A stretch of DNA of 64,000 bases from Pseudomonas alcaliphila JAB1 (GCF_001941865.1 NZ_CP016162.1:3037501-3101500), one strand, 5' to 3'; positions 1 through 9,994 are shown, counted from the first letter of the stretch. Numbers and translations are program-made. Notes: generated by a model from the letters alone, not told the origin.

Positions 1-1
1 T

Positions 2-1648
2 CATCAGCCCCAGGCTGTAGTCGTTGCGCGTTACCAGCACGGGCCGACCTTCATACCAGCCATGCGACTGCTCAAGCAGGCCCCGCTTTACCAGCGCTGC
101 GGCAATACGTTCGTTGAGCGCTTCCACGCCCCATGTACCTTTACGAACCGCACAGAGCAACTGGAACTGATCGAACGCTGCCAGGACGCGACCGGCCCAA
201 CGATCCCAGGCCTGGGAGTCGGCATCTGGAGCAGGGCGCTCCGCCTGCATCATCTGCAGATAATGCGCATACCCCTGCGGACGAGGCTCGCCGCCGCCCT
301 GCCCCTCTATTAATAGTCGCTCCAGCGCACGATCCTGCTCACCTGACAAACGCAACACGTACAAATCATGTGCACCGGTTGCCAGAGTCGCGCGGGCCGA
401 CTGCGCATCGCCAAGGTTCACCGCACGCGCCAGACGCCCGATACCCGAACCACTGCCGAAACGACGCGAGTGACGCAGCATGACTATATGCTGCGCCAGA
501 GCCTTGTCACCGGGCACCAACGCCGGATCTTCCAGCCGTTCGCCCGTCTGGCTTTCCAGCCAGGCACGCGTCGCCTCACTGTAGCCACCGCTCTCCGCCT
601 CTCGGCACAGGTCCCCCAGTACCGCACCGGCCTCCACCGACGCCAGTTGGTCCTTGTCGCCCAGCAGAATCAGACGCGCATGCGCCGGCAACGCGCCCAG
701 CAGGCTGGCCATCATTTCCAGGTCGATCATCGAGGCTTCGTCGACCACCAGCACATCCAGTGGCAAGGGGTTGGCGGCATCGTGACGGAAATGACGGCTG
801 CCAGGACGACTGCCCAGCAGGCGATGCAGCGTCGTCACCAGGGTTGGAATCTGCTCACGCACTCGCTCGTCCAGCGCCAGGGACTGCACCTGCGCGCCGA
901 TGGATTCGGTCAGCCGCGCGGCCGCTTTGCCGGTGGGCGCCGCCAGACTCAGGCGCAGGGGCTCGCCAGTGGCCATGGCCGCCTCCTGCAACAGCGCCAG
1001 CAGGCGCACCACTGTGGTTGTCTTACCGGTTCCCGGCCCACCGGTAATCAGGGTGAAGCGCCCTTGCGCCGCCATGGCACAAGCCAGCTTCTGCCAGTCG
1101 GTGAGGCGCTGGCCGTCCACCATCAGCGGTTCGGGAAAGAGTGAAGCCAGGCGCGCAGCCAGATCGGTCGGGGCCGCGGCGCTCGCCTGCAGACGCCGAG
1201 CGATATCGCCAGCCACCCGGCGCTCGTAGTTCCAGTAACGCCTCATATATAGACAGGCGCCGCTGAACACCAGCGGAGCACCTTCGGACTCCAGCAGCGC
1301 GCTGCCGGCACAGGCCGCCAGCCAGGACTCCAGGCTGAGCCCGGCCAGCACCTGCGACGGCAGGATCATCGCCTCTTCTGCGTCCTCGCCCTCCGGTGGC
1401 AGAGACAGGGTGAAATCCGGATTGGCCAGCGTGGCCGCCAGGTCCAGGCAGACATGCCCCTGACCCAGCTGGTGACTGGCCAGTGCGGCGCCGAGCAGCA
1501 GCAAGGGCGAAGCGTCCGCGTCCAGCTCGGCGAACAACTGCGCCAGCGCCCGATCCAGCTCGCGCAGCCAGCCACGCTCGCTCCATACAGAAAGCAGGGC
1601 AAAGAGTTCGGCGCGATCACGCAGCGCCGGCGCCAGCATCGCACTCAT
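2..1648 (-). CDS. recD: RecD, exodeoxyribonuclease V alpha subunit (3' end beyond the window)
   Basis: RecD is the 5'-3' helicase and regulatory subunit of RecBCD, which processes double-strand breaks for recombination. The frame is open from the ATG at 1648 to the left edge, about 549 codons, so the C-terminus lies outside. Visible features are a Walker A loop GGPGTGKTTT near residue 200, helicase motifs APTGKAAARL and VDEASMID, and LILLGDKDQLASVEAG. The ATG overlaps the recB stop as ATGA, giving translational coupling in recC-recB-recD. The family identification is secure from these superfamily-1 motifs and the operon position. Confidence 0.96.
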   Translation of the reverse strand, partial: MSAMLAPALRDRAELFALLSVWSERGWLRELDRALAQLFAELDADASPLLLLGAALASHQLGQGHVCLDLAATLANPDFTLSLPPEGEDAEEAMILPSQVLAGLSLESWLAACAGSALLESEGAPLVFSGACLYMRRYWNYERRVAGDIARRLQASAAAPTDLAARLASLFPEPLMVDGQRLTDWQKLACAMAAQGRFTLITGGPGTGKTTTVVRLLALLQEAAMATGEPLRLSLAAPTGKAAARLTESIGAQVQSLALDERVREQIPTLVTTLHRLLGSRPGSRHFRHDAANPLPLDVLVVDEASMIDLEMMASLLGALPAHARLILLGDKDQLASVEAGAVLGDLCREAESGGYSEATRAWLESQTGERLEDPALVPGDKALAQHIVMLRHSRRFGSGSGIGRLARAVNLGDAQSARATLATGAHDLYVLRLSGEQDRALERLLIEGQGGGEPRPQGYAHYLQMMQAERPAPDADSQAWDRWAGRVLAAFDQFQLLCAVRKGTWGVEALNERIAAALVKRGLLEQSHGWYEGRPVLVTRNDYSLGLM

Positions 1649-4600
1649 GCTGCGCCCTCCTCTGCTTCGCCCATGAACAGCGCATCTAGACGCTCGATCA
1701 GCTCGCGCGGCGGTCGCGCCAGGTAGGCGCCTTGCTGCGGCGCACGCAGGAACAGGTAGAGCGCGCCGCCCAAATGCCGGTCATAGTCGTAATCCGGCAG
1801 GCGCAGACGCAACTGCCGATGCAGGGCCAGCACATAGAGCACGTATTGCAGGTCATAGCGGTGGCTGGCGATGGCCATTTCCATCGCCTCACGGGTATAG
1901 GCGCTGTCGTCGCTGCCGAGCCAGTTGGATTTGTAATCCGCCACGTAGTAACGCCCCTGATGTTCGAATACCAGATCGATAAAGCCCTTGAACATGCCGT
2001 TGAGGGTGTCAGCCCGCAGCGGCTGCCTGGCGATACCCGGCAACTCGCACTGCTGCACCCACTGATCCAGCAGCCTGACATCGACCCCGCGCGCTTCGAA
2101 CCAGAACTCCAGTTCGGGCTGATACTGCGTCAGTTGAGCCAGCACCACGCTATCCGCGCCCGCCAGTGGGAGCGGCTGGCTCAGCAGCGCCAGCAGCCAG
2201 TCCTGCAGCGGATCGATCCAGCTTTCCAGACCACGCCGCTGGCAGCGCCTGGCCAGCGCCTCGCGCAGCCTCAGTGGGTCCTGCACAAGCGCCGCAAAGC
2301 CTTCCTGTGCCGCCATTTCCAGCAGGCCATGGAGGAAGGTACCGGGGTTCGGTCCACGCGGAAAACGATGCAGGCCCTGAGCGGATGCCGGCAGCGGCGC
2401 CAACGCCAGCAACGGATCCTCATCATCGATGGCGTTCTGCATCGCCGGGCTGTCGGGCGCGGCGTCTTCGTGACGGCTGACCTGACTGGGGGCGTCCTCG
2501 TCAAGACGCAGTGCACTGTAGGAGGCAATCCACCAATGTTCGGCGGCGCGTCGTATCGGCGTGCGCCAGTGCGGCTCGAACTGTCCTTCTTCGATCATGC
2601 GATAACGCTGCTCACTGGCCGGCGGCACAGGCGACACGGCGCTATCGAGTCCGCTGGCGAACGGCGCGAGCCAGTTGGCAAGCTCGCCGCTGGCCGCCAG
2701 AGGCAATCCGCTCCCGAGCAAGTAGCCCAACGCCGATTCATGCAGGCGCGACTTCTTGCCGTTGCCGATCTTCAGATCCGCCACACCCAGCCAGCAGGCA
2801 TGTCGGGCGCGGGTCAATGCCACGTAGAGCAGGCGCAGATCTTCACCCAGACGCTCACGCTCGGCGCGCGCCAGGCTGTCCTCATCGGCCTTGAGTACCA
2901 ACCGTCGGCGCTCGCCGTCGTGGATCTGCAGCGGCTTCTTGTCATCCACCGGGCGGAAGGCGCAGATGAATGGCAGGAACACCAGGGGATACTCCAGGCC
3001 CTTGGATTTGTGGATGGTCACCACGCGCACCAGCGCCTCGTCGCTCTCCAGACGCAACACCTGCTCGTCGGCCGCCTGCCCCTCGCCGGCCAGCAGCTCG
3101 CCGAGGTGACGAATCAGCGCCAGCTCGCCATCGAGTTCGGCGGCGGCCTGCTGCAGCAGTTCAGCCAGATGCAACAGATTGGTCAGTACTCGCTCGCCAT
3201 CGTCACGCCCCATCAGCCGTTGCGGCAGCTCGAAGTCCTGCAGCAGCTGGCGCAGCATCGGCAGCACGCCCTGGCGCTGCCAGCGCTGGCGATAGTCGCG
3301 GAACTGCATGACGCGGCGCTCCCAGGTGCGCTCGTCGAGGTTGAGCTGCTCCAGCTCGGCCAACGCCAGCCCCAGCGTCGCGCTGGCCAGCGCTGCACGC
3401 AGCGGGCGATCCTGATCCGGCTCGGCGCAGGCACGCAGCCACAGCAGCAGATCGCGTGCCTCCTGGGCGGCGAACACCGAATCCTTGTCGGAGAGATAGA
3501 CGCTGCGCACGCCGCGCGCAGCCAGCTCGCCGCGAATGGCCTGCGCCTCGTTGAAATCACGCACCAACACGGCGATATCGCTGGGCCGCAGAGTAATCAG
3601 CGCCTCGTCCTTGATGAAACCTGCCTGCCCACGCTGGCCCAGATCCAGCAGACGCACAATCTCGCTGGCCGCACCGGCCGCCATGGCATCCAGATAGGCG
3701 CCCTTGGCAACCGGCTCGTCGCTCGCCAGTTGCCATACCGTCAGAGCTGGTTGCGCCTGGCCGTCGACGCTCCAGACTTCGCGCCGACCTTGGGCGCCCA
3801 CCTCGATAAAAGGCAGATCGTCGCGCAGCAGGAACGCTCCCTCGCCGCCTTCACGCTGTTCGGCGCGCAGGAAAACGCCATTGACGGCATCGACCATGGC
3901 CTGGCTGGAGCGGAAGTTCTTTTCCAGGTTGTAGTGGCGCCCGAACGTGGCCCGGCGCGCACGCAGGTAGGTGTGGATATCGGCGCCACGAAAGGAATAG
4001 ATGGCCTGCTTGGGGTCGCCGATCATAAAGAGGCCGCAGTCGTCGCGGTTGGCCTCGACCTCGTAGAGCGTATCGAAGATGCGGTACTGCAGCGGGTCGG
4101 TGTCCTGGAATTCATCGATCATCGCCACCGGGAACTGGCGACGAATCACCTCGGCCAGGCGCGGCCCATTGCTGCCTTGCAGGGCAGCGTCCAGGCGCAC
4201 GAGCATGTCGTCGAAGCCCATCTCCGCGCGCTGGCGTTTCTCCCAATCGAAGCGCTGGCGAACCCAGGCCGCCGCGTGGCGCAAAGCCGCATCAGCGGGG
4301 TCCGGCAGCGCATCGAGTTGCGCCTTGAGCAAAGCCATGGCGTCCAGCGCAGGATGATCAGGCGCCTCGCCCTTCCAGGCTTCGGCCAGGCCATTGGGGG
4401 TCAGGCGAGTGAAGCCTGTGCCCAGGTCGAGACGCAACTCTTCGCCGCCAGCCCACTCGCGTAACTTGGCCAACCAGGGGTTGTAAAACCGCGCCTGGAT
4501 TTTCTTGCCGTCCACCTGCTTGGCCGCCACCGCTGCATCGAGCAACAACTGCAGCTCATCGGCCCAGGCCAGCCAGGGCGACTTGAGTTTGGCCAGCGCC

Positions 4601-5274
4601 TGCTCACGCTGCTGCAGCGCGTTATCGAGCAGTTCGCCCAGCGACTGCGTCGTCCCTTCACCCTCCTCGCCCAGCAGAGGACGCAGCCTAGTGCCGAGAC
4701 CCTCGGGAGTCCCCCAGACGCTTGCCACCCATTGCAGCGCGGCGCCCTGCAGCGGATAGCCGTGCTGCCGCCAGTAGTCGCGCACCACCTCGGCCAACAG
4801 CTCGCTGTGATCGGTCTCCAGGGTCTGGCTGAACAGACTGCCGCTGTCGAAGGCATGCTCGCGCAGCATGCGCTGACACCAGCCGTGGATGGTGGATACG
4901 GCGGCTTCGTCCATCCACTGCGCCGCCAGCTCCAGGCGGCGGGCGCACTCGTCCCACTGCGTTTGCGTGAAATCACCGCGCAACTCGCGCAGCAGGTCAT
5001 CTCCCTGGGCATCGCCCCGGAATACGGTCGCGGCCTCGACCAGGCGCGCGCGAATCCGATCGCGCAGTTCGCGCGTCGCGGCATCGGTGAAGGTCACTAC
5101 CAGAATCTGCGGCGGCAACAGAGGCTCGCGGAATGCGGCGTCGTCGCCATGGCCGAGAATCAACCGCAGATAGAGCGCGGAAATGGTAAAGGTCTTGCCC
5201 GTGCCGGCACTGGCCTCGATCAGACGGCTGCCATGCAGGGGAAACTTCAGGGCCAGAGGGCGCTGTTGATTCAT
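1645..5274 (-). CDS. recB: RecB, exodeoxyribonuclease V beta subunit
   Basis: The predicted protein has 1209 aa, normal for RecB. It is the 3'-5' helicase and nuclease of RecBCD. An N-terminal Walker A (EASAGTGKTFT, residues 20-30) marks the UvrD-like helicase domain, with DEFQDTDPLQYRIF and GDPKQAIYSFRGAD following. The C-terminal PD-(D/E)XK nuclease is recognisable by VADYKSNWLG, which holds the catalytic Asp and Lys. The start at 5274 overlaps the recC stop as ATGA and its own stop overlaps recD the same way, so all three subunits are coupled. Nothing in the reading frame suggests damage. Confidence 0.97.
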   Translation of the reverse strand: MNQQRPLALKFPLHGSRLIEASAGTGKTFTISALYLRLILGHGDDAAFREPLLPPQILVVTFTDAATRELRDRIRARLVEAATVFRGDAQGDDLLRELRGDFTQTQWDECARRLELAAQWMDEAAVSTIHGWCQRMLREHAFDSGSLFSQTLETDHSELLAEVVRDYWRQHGYPLQGAALQWVASVWGTPEGLGTRLRPLLGEEGEGTTQSLGELLDNALQQREQALAKLKSPWLAWADELQLLLDAAVAAKQVDGKKIQARFYNPWLAKLREWAGGEELRLDLGTGFTRLTPNGLAEAWKGEAPDHPALDAMALLKAQLDALPDPADAALRHAAAWVRQRFDWEKRQRAEMGFDDMLVRLDAALQGSNGPRLAEVIRRQFPVAMIDEFQDTDPLQYRIFDTLYEVEANRDDCGLFMIGDPKQAIYSFRGADIHTYLRARRATFGRHYNLEKNFRSSQAMVDAVNGVFLRAEQREGGEGAFLLRDDLPFIEVGAQGRREVWSVDGQAQPALTVWQLASDEPVAKGAYLDAMAAGAASEIVRLLDLGQRGQAGFIKDEALITLRPSDIAVLVRDFNEAQAIRGELAARGVRSVYLSDKDSVFAAQEARDLLLWLRACAEPDQDRPLRAALASATLGLALAELEQLNLDERTWERRVMQFRDYRQRWQRQGVLPMLRQLLQDFELPQRLMGRDDGERVLTNLLHLAELLQQAAAELDGELALIRHLGELLAGEGQAADEQVLRLESDEALVRVVTIHKSKGLEYPLVFLPFICAFRPVDDKKPLQIHDGERRRLVLKADEDSLARAERERLGEDLRLLYVALTRARHACWLGVADLKIGNGKKSRLHESALGYLLGSGLPLAASGELANWLAPFASGLDSAVSPVPPASEQRYRMIEEGQFEPHWRTPIRRAAEHWWIASYSALRLDEDAPSQVSRHEDAAPDSPAMQNAIDDEDPLLALAPLPASAQGLHRFPRGPNPGTFLHGLLEMAAQEGFAALVQDPLRLREALARRCQRRGLESWIDPLQDWLLALLSQPLPLAGADSVVLAQLTQYQPELEFWFEARGVDVRLLDQWVQQCELPGIARQPLRADTLNGMFKGFIDLVFEHQGRYYVADYKSNWLGSDDSAYTREAMEMAIASHRYDLQYVLYVLALHRQLRLRLPDYDYDRHLGGALYLFLRAPQQGAYLARPPRELIERLDALFMGEAEEGAA

Positions 5275-8200
5275 GCTGCGTCCTCTTCGAGCGCCTGGGG
5301 GTTGCTATCAAGCAGCGGCTGGTAGAGCCGTTCGCTCCATGCCGGAAACTGGCCATCGGCGGTGAGCGCGGTGTAGTCCGGGAACTGCCTCGCCAGGCTG
5401 GCACTGCCCTGGACTTCACCGGAGAGGTTGTAGCCTCCCTCGTAGATGCTGCGAGCCTTGTCCTCGTTGTTGTCCTGCAACCAGGCCAGCGAGGTTTTCA
5501 GGGCGACCGGCAGAGGCGTCTGCATACCGGCGTTCCAGGCTTCCAGCCAAGTGGTCAGTACGCGGGCTGCGTGCTCCGTAGGTAGGGGTTCGAACGCCAG
5601 ACTGCGATCCTCGCCGACCAGCAAGGTGGTCAGCGGCACACCACAAGCCGCCGCGATGACGTGCAACGCATAGGGCCGCAGCAGGCGATGCCACTTCCAG
5701 CTCTTGTCCTTATGCAACGCACCCGGCAGCAGCTCCAGACGCGCCAGGCCGCCATCGGCCTTCTGCCGCAGCCCGGCAAGCCAGCCATCGAGCTGAACAC
5801 CGGCTGCGGCGAAAGTCAGGCGCTGCGGTGACTCCAGCAGGCTCGGCCAGCACAGGCAAAGCCCCTGGTAGCGCTGCACCTGCGCCGGCAGCGGCTCCAG
5901 CAAAGCGTTGCGATACTGCTCGCCGAAACCGGCCAGCGGCAGCACGCCGCTGCGTTGCAGGCGATCGGCTGCCGCCCTCAGCGCATCGTCGCTGTCCACG
6001 TCACCTGCTACCGCCGCCTTGAGCAAGATTTCCTGCAAGTGGTAGCGCTGCAGGCCGTCGAGGGCGAAGGGTTCGCTGTCGAGCTGCGCCTGCTCTTCTT
6101 CGTCGAGATACACCTTGAGCCGACGGGTGAAGAAACACTTCACCGGATCGCGCAGGAACGACTGCAACAGCTCGGGCGTGAGCTGTTGTCCCTCCTCCCA
6201 GGCCGGCAAGGGCGGAGCACTTTCGCGGGTCGAGACCTGGCCATGCAGGGCTGCCCACTCGTGGGCATAACTGAACAGCTGCCCCTGGCCATCGAAGTAG
6301 CGGCGGCTAAACGGTTGCAAGGGGTGCTCGGTGGTCAGGCCATGCAGCAGGTCGCCGCCACCGGCGAGTGTCCAGGCGCTGGCAAGATGGTCACGCAGCT
6401 GGCCGACCAGCACGGACGGCGGCCGCTCGCTGTTATCGCGAATGCTGCGCCCTACCCAGCTGATATAGAGACGATCACGCGCCGCCAGTAGTGCCTCGAG
6501 CAGCAGATAGCGATCATCCTCGCGACGCGAGCGGTCACCGGGGCGGTAGTCGCCAGCCATCAGGTCGAAATCCAGCGGTGCCTGACTGCGCGGATAGTCG
6601 CCATCGTTCATGCCCAGCAGGCAGACCTGGCGGAACGGAATCGCGCGCATCGGCATCAGGGTGCAGAAATTCACCGCACCGGCGAGAAAACGCTGGCTCA
6701 GCCGCCCCTGGTCGAGCCCGCCCAGCCAGGCTTCGCGCACCACCGGCAGGGTCAGCGCTTCTTCCAGCGTCGCCGCCTCGCACAGCTCCAGCCAGGCATC
6801 CAGCGCATCGAGCAGTTGGGTCGTCAGCACCTCTTCACGGTCGCTCTGCGGCTGAAAGAAGTCGTCGAGCAAACTTCGCAGGCGCTCGCCCCACTGCACC
6901 GGCGTGGCCGGCTCGCGCAGTTGCTGCAGATGCCGGTCGAGGCTTTCCAGCAGGCGCGTCACCGGGCCGATCAGCGCAGCATCGAGCCCGCCGATCTCGT
7001 CGTACGGCTCGATGCCGGCGAAGGCGTCGCCCGTACCCACTGCGTAGCCCAGCAACATGCGCCGCAGACCGAAACGCCAGGTGTTCTGCTCCAGGTTCTC
7101 GCCCAGGCCCAGCGACTGCCGCTGACTCGAATCCAGCCCCCAGCGCACACCGGCGCCCTCCAACCAGCGGCGCAGGGTGGGCAGCTGATCCTCGGCGATG
7201 GCGAAGCGCTGACGCAACGCGGCGACATCCAGCAGGTCGAGTATCTCACTGACGCTGAAGCGGCTGTCCGGCAGGCGCAGCAAATGCTCCAGCGCGATGA
7301 TCATCGGCTCCTTGCCGCGCAGTCCCTGATCAGCCAGGGTGAAGGGAATGAAACGCGGGTCGTCACTGGCGAACTGGCCGAACACTGCCTGGATATGCGG
7401 TGCGTAGGCATTGACGTCCGGCACCATGACGATCACGTCGCGCGGCCTTAGCGTGGCGTCCTCGCTGAAACTGGCCAGCAGCTGATCGTGGAGAATTTCC
7501 ACTTCGCGCTGAGCACTGTGGGCGATATGAAAACGCAACGAATGATCACGTTTCAGGTCGACCGGCGACCAGGTGCTACGCGTTTCCGCCAGCGGGCGCA
7601 GGTCGAGGATGTCGTTCTGTAGCTGGCCGAGCAGGCTGCCCTCACTGGCAGGGCTGAACAGGTCGATGCGCTCGAACTGCTCGCGGTAACGCTGCGGCTC
7701 GTCGTACTGATCCAGCAGGTTGATGTAGTCGCGCCCCTGCTTGCCCCAGGCAGCGAGCAGCGGTTGTCCGTGCTGATGCATGTCCTCCTGCTCGAACAGA
7801 CCGATCTGCGCGCCTGGTCTGCCCTTGCGCTGCTGGCGGCGGTATTCGTGGCGCAACAGATCCTTGTCTTCGACGATATCGCCCCAGTGGTGCTGACAGG
7901 GGTTGTGCACGTAGAGCATGACCTGGCTGAAACGCGCCATGGCCGCCAGCGCCTCCAGCACCTGGGCCGGCAACGACGATATCCCGAAAACGGTGACACG
8001 TCGGGGCAGTCCGGGCGGCGCTGCATCCATCTCGCCCATTCGAGCGACGAAACGCGGATGCACGCCGGCGCGACTTTCGGCCAGGTGCTGCGCGCCAACA
8101 TCTGCCAGCAAGGCGCGCCACAGCGCGGGTTGCCAACGGGAGTCGCCCTCCAGCACCCTTTCGCCGCCGCGCGAGGTGCGCAAGCGGTCTTGTCCGCCGG

Positions 8201-8684
8201 CCCAGTCCGCCAGCCAGTCGGCACGGTAGACCTGATATTGGTCGAACAGATCGGCCAGGCGCTCGGCCAGTTGGTGGCGCTTGCGCAGATCCTGGTCATC
8301 GGCGAGAAAGCGGCGCAAGGGCGCAAACGCCTCCTCGGCCAGCAGGCCCGGCAACAGGCGCATCAGGCGCCAGGTCAGCGGCGCCTTGTCCAGGGGCGAC
8401 TGCTGCGGAATCGCGTCCTTGCCCAGCACGTTGCGGTACGCCTGCCAGAGAAAGCGCGCCGGCAGGTCAACGTCCAGCGCCGCCGCGATGCCACAGCCGT
8501 CACGCTCGGCCAACGCGAGCTTGAGCCACTGGGCGATGCCGTTGCTCTGCACCAGCAGTACCTCATTCTCCAGCGGCCGCAATGGATAGCGTCGCATCCA
8601 CTGCACCGCCAGCGCACGCAGCTCTTCGAGGTGATTGCCGTGAATGACGATAAGGCCGGGGGACAACTCCGGGCTGGCGGGCAT
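5271..8684 (-). CDS. recC: RecC, exodeoxyribonuclease V gamma subunit
   Basis: RecC is the Chi-recognising scaffold of RecBCD. The start at 8684 (MPASPELSPGLIVIHGN) is chosen because AGGAG stands seven bases before it; the open frame continues upstream to 8750 but without an equivalent site. This gives 1137 aa, normal for RecC. Typical family segments include the N-terminal VQSNGIAQWLK and the C-terminal half with VCLLGMNDGDYPR. It is the first gene of recC-recB-recD and overlaps recB by four bases. Confidence 0.96.
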   Translation of the reverse strand: MPASPELSPGLIVIHGNHLEELRALAVQWMRRYPLRPLENEVLLVQSNGIAQWLKLALAERDGCGIAAALDVDLPARFLWQAYRNVLGKDAIPQQSPLDKAPLTWRLMRLLPGLLAEEAFAPLRRFLADDQDLRKRHQLAERLADLFDQYQVYRADWLADWAGGQDRLRTSRGGERVLEGDSRWQPALWRALLADVGAQHLAESRAGVHPRFVARMGEMDAAPPGLPRRVTVFGISSLPAQVLEALAAMARFSQVMLYVHNPCQHHWGDIVEDKDLLRHEYRRQQRKGRPGAQIGLFEQEDMHQHGQPLLAAWGKQGRDYINLLDQYDEPQRYREQFERIDLFSPASEGSLLGQLQNDILDLRPLAETRSTWSPVDLKRDHSLRFHIAHSAQREVEILHDQLLASFSEDATLRPRDVIVMVPDVNAYAPHIQAVFGQFASDDPRFIPFTLADQGLRGKEPMIIALEHLLRLPDSRFSVSEILDLLDVAALRQRFAIAEDQLPTLRRWLEGAGVRWGLDSSQRQSLGLGENLEQNTWRFGLRRMLLGYAVGTGDAFAGIEPYDEIGGLDAALIGPVTRLLESLDRHLQQLREPATPVQWGERLRSLLDDFFQPQSDREEVLTTQLLDALDAWLELCEAATLEEALTLPVVREAWLGGLDQGRLSQRFLAGAVNFCTLMPMRAIPFRQVCLLGMNDGDYPRSQAPLDFDLMAGDYRPGDRSRREDDRYLLLEALLAARDRLYISWVGRSIRDNSERPPSVLVGQLRDHLASAWTLAGGGDLLHGLTTEHPLQPFSRRYFDGQGQLFSYAHEWAALHGQVSTRESAPPLPAWEEGQQLTPELLQSFLRDPVKCFFTRRLKVYLDEEEQAQLDSEPFALDGLQRYHLQEILLKAAVAGDVDSDDALRAAADRLQRSGVLPLAGFGEQYRNALLEPLPAQVQRYQGLCLCWPSLLESPQRLTFAAAGVQLDGWLAGLRQKADGGLARLELLPGALHKDKSWKWHRLLRPYALHVIAAACGVPLTTLLVGEDRSLAFEPLPTEHAARVLTTWLEAWNAGMQTPLPVALKTSLAWLQDNNEDKARSIYEGGYNLSGEVQGSASLARQFPDYTALTADGQFPAWSERLYQPLLDSNPQALEEDAA

Positions 8685-8799
8685 CGACTGACTCCTGTCG
8701 AAAATCGAAGCGCAAGTTTGCCAGCATTTGACGACAAGGTGCGTCATCAACGGCTATGTCACAAGCGACCTGAAGCATTTGAGACCGACCCAAAACGAA

Positions 8800-8822
8800 A
8801 AGGCCGGTCAACGACCGGCCTT
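8800..8822 (-). terminator. Rho-independent terminator of the ComEA-like gene
   Basis: A perfect inverted repeat (AAGGCCGGTC / GACCGGCCTT, three-base loop) lies just downstream of the minus-strand ComEA-like gene. In minus orientation it is followed by a T-rich run (TTCGTTTTGG). It separates that gene from recC. Confidence 0.8.
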
Positions 8823-8845
8823 GGTGGTAACGATAGCTGCAGGCG

Positions 8846-9169
8846 TCAATCAACCATAAGTTTGTCGCGATTCTTATCCAGAGTCGCCTCACCGATACCT
8901 TTGACCTCAAGCAACTCGTCAACCGAAGCGAAGTTACCGTGAGCCTCACGATAAGCCACGATTGCCTGCGCCTTGGTTGCTCCGATACCCGCCAACTCGC
9001 GCTGGAGAGTCTCGGCATCAGCGGTATTCAGATTAACGGTGACCGCCTGGGCAACCTGCACAGAGGCCGGCTTGGCTGGTTCGGTCTTCGAGGTTTCTAC
9101 TGCCGAAGCAGCGAGGGAGAGGGAGGTGAGAACGGCGAATAGCACGGAGGAAAGGTAGATTTTCATCAT
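8846..9169 (-). CDS. ComEA-like helix-hairpin-helix protein
   Basis: The product is a 107 aa exported DNA-binding protein. A signal peptide covers about residues 1-23 (Ala-Ser-Ala end), and a ComEA-type helix-hairpin-helix pair follows (VNLNTADAETLQRELAGIG and LLEVKGIGEATL). ComEA proteins bind DNA in the periplasm during natural transformation. Many pseudomonads carry this short solitary version, whose role is less certain. The second codon is also Met and could be the start. It is a single-gene unit with its own terminator. Confidence 0.88.
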   Translation of the reverse strand: MMKIYLSSVLFAVLTSLSLAASAVETSKTEPAKPASVQVAQAVTVNLNTADAETLQRELAGIGATKAQAIVAYREAHGNFASVDELLEVKGIGEATLDKNRDKLMVD

Positions 9170-9486
9170 TTTAACGTTCCTTGTAAGTGAGTAAGACGAG
9201 CACGTTAGGCTCGATCTTCAACCTAGACGCTATTTCCTCACTGTCAAATCGTAGTGGGCAGCTCCAGCTTTTCTAATCCTCATGAACATGCGGATGGATG
9301 GCTGGAGCGAGCTTATGACGGCACAGTCCGCTTGAGCATGTTCGAGTCCAATGGACACACCCTTGATGCTCTGATGCTCATCGCTACACCACTTGATACC
9401 GCACGCCAAATCGCTGAACTGTTCAAGCATGAGCGGCCTGTCTAGCCTGAGGAAATCAAACAAACAGGACGTACCCGGGGACGCCA

Positions 9487-9651
9487 ATGAAATCCATCAA
9501 CGCCGCAGAGGTATCGCTCGCCGGCACACCGGTCGGGGAACTGGTCGCCAGGGTATCCACTTTGCCTATCACCCAAAGTGGGTAGCGCAAGACTTCAAAC
9601 GAGCAGCTACCTCGGCCACCGACAAACCTCGTTCGGTCAGTTTGAGTCTGT
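9487..9651 (+). pseudogene. HipA-like toxin N-terminal remnant, frameshifted
   Basis: From the ATG at 9487 the frame reads MKSINAAEVSLAGTPVGELV, like the start of HipA-family kinases. The expected continuation (GRQGIHFAYHPKWVAQ) lies in another frame, directly after the VGEL codons. The extended reading ends about 50 codons in, so the kinase domain is absent. HipA is the Ser/Thr kinase toxin of HipBA systems. No HipB partner is seen. The match is judged by eye to the typical Gly-x-x-Val-Gly-x-Leu ... Phe-x-Tyr-x-x-x-Trp pattern. Confidence 0.55.
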
Positions 9652-9800
9652 GACTAACACAGACCCTTGCTGCTTGGCTCGATTGCCCTAGCCAACTCAT
9701 TGACACAGAGCGCCCCACCAGTCCTTCCTCATGAGTACTAAGCTGAACAAAAAATATGGTGGGGCAAAATTCGAAGGCAGGCGAAAACCATCAGGCATAA

Positions 9801-9832
9801 AAAATCCAGTCACCGCTAGATGACTGGATTTT
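9801..9832 (-). terminator. Terminator downstream of tRNA-Pro
   Basis: A 12-base-pair inverted repeat (AAAATCCAGTCA / TGACTGGATTTT) begins ten bases after the tRNA 3' end and carries T-runs on the minus strand. It is also usable in the plus direction. Confidence 0.75.
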
Positions 9833-9842
9833 TAGGGTTTTT

Positions 9843-9919
9843 TGGTCGGGACGGAGTGATTCGAACACTCGACCCCTTGCACCCCATGCAAGTGCGCTAC
9901 CGGGCTGCGCTACGCCCCG
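9843..9919 (-). tRNA. tRNA-Pro, anticodon GGG
   Basis: The minus strand folds as a 77-nt cloverleaf. Acceptor stem CGGGGCG pairs with CGTCCCG, the anticodon loop ATGGGGT reads GGG, the T-loop is GTTCGAATC, and CCA is encoded. Codon CCC is read. It lies downstream of the translation operon but has its own promoter. Confidence 0.97.
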
Positions 9920-9951
9920 ACGATGCTTTCAGGTGACTGAAAGCGGGAGAA

Positions 9952-9981
9952 ACTATACATTAAGCTTTTGAAATAAGGCAA
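9952..9981 (-). promoter_or_regulatory. Sigma-70 promoter of tRNA-Pro
   Basis: On the minus strand TTGCCT and TATAGT are separated by 18 bases and lie just upstream of the tRNA 5' end. Both boxes are close to consensus. Confidence 0.6.
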
Positions 9982-9994
9982 CTTTTTCTTGGCC

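Larger units (their letters stand above)
9170..9842. other. Gene-poor stretch between the ComEA-like gene and tRNA-Pro
   Basis: About 670 bases hold no intact gene I can support. They contain the frameshifted HipA-like fragment (9487-9651) and the tRNA terminator near 9801-9832. A 63-codon plus-strand frame (9254-9445) and an 85-codon minus-strand frame (9230-9487) overlap each other and match no family I know. Position on the 3' side of a tRNA gene is typical of decayed integrated DNA. Confidence 0.55.

Noticed and set aside
1732..4464. 910-codon open frame antisense to recB
   Set aside because: Mirror of recB in high-GC DNA; composition (Gln/His/Arg-rich) and lack of family features show it is a shadow.
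9230..9487. Small frames on both strands in the gap before tRNA-Pro
   Set aside because: They overlap, match nothing known to me and have no ribosome sites; listed only as part of the gap.
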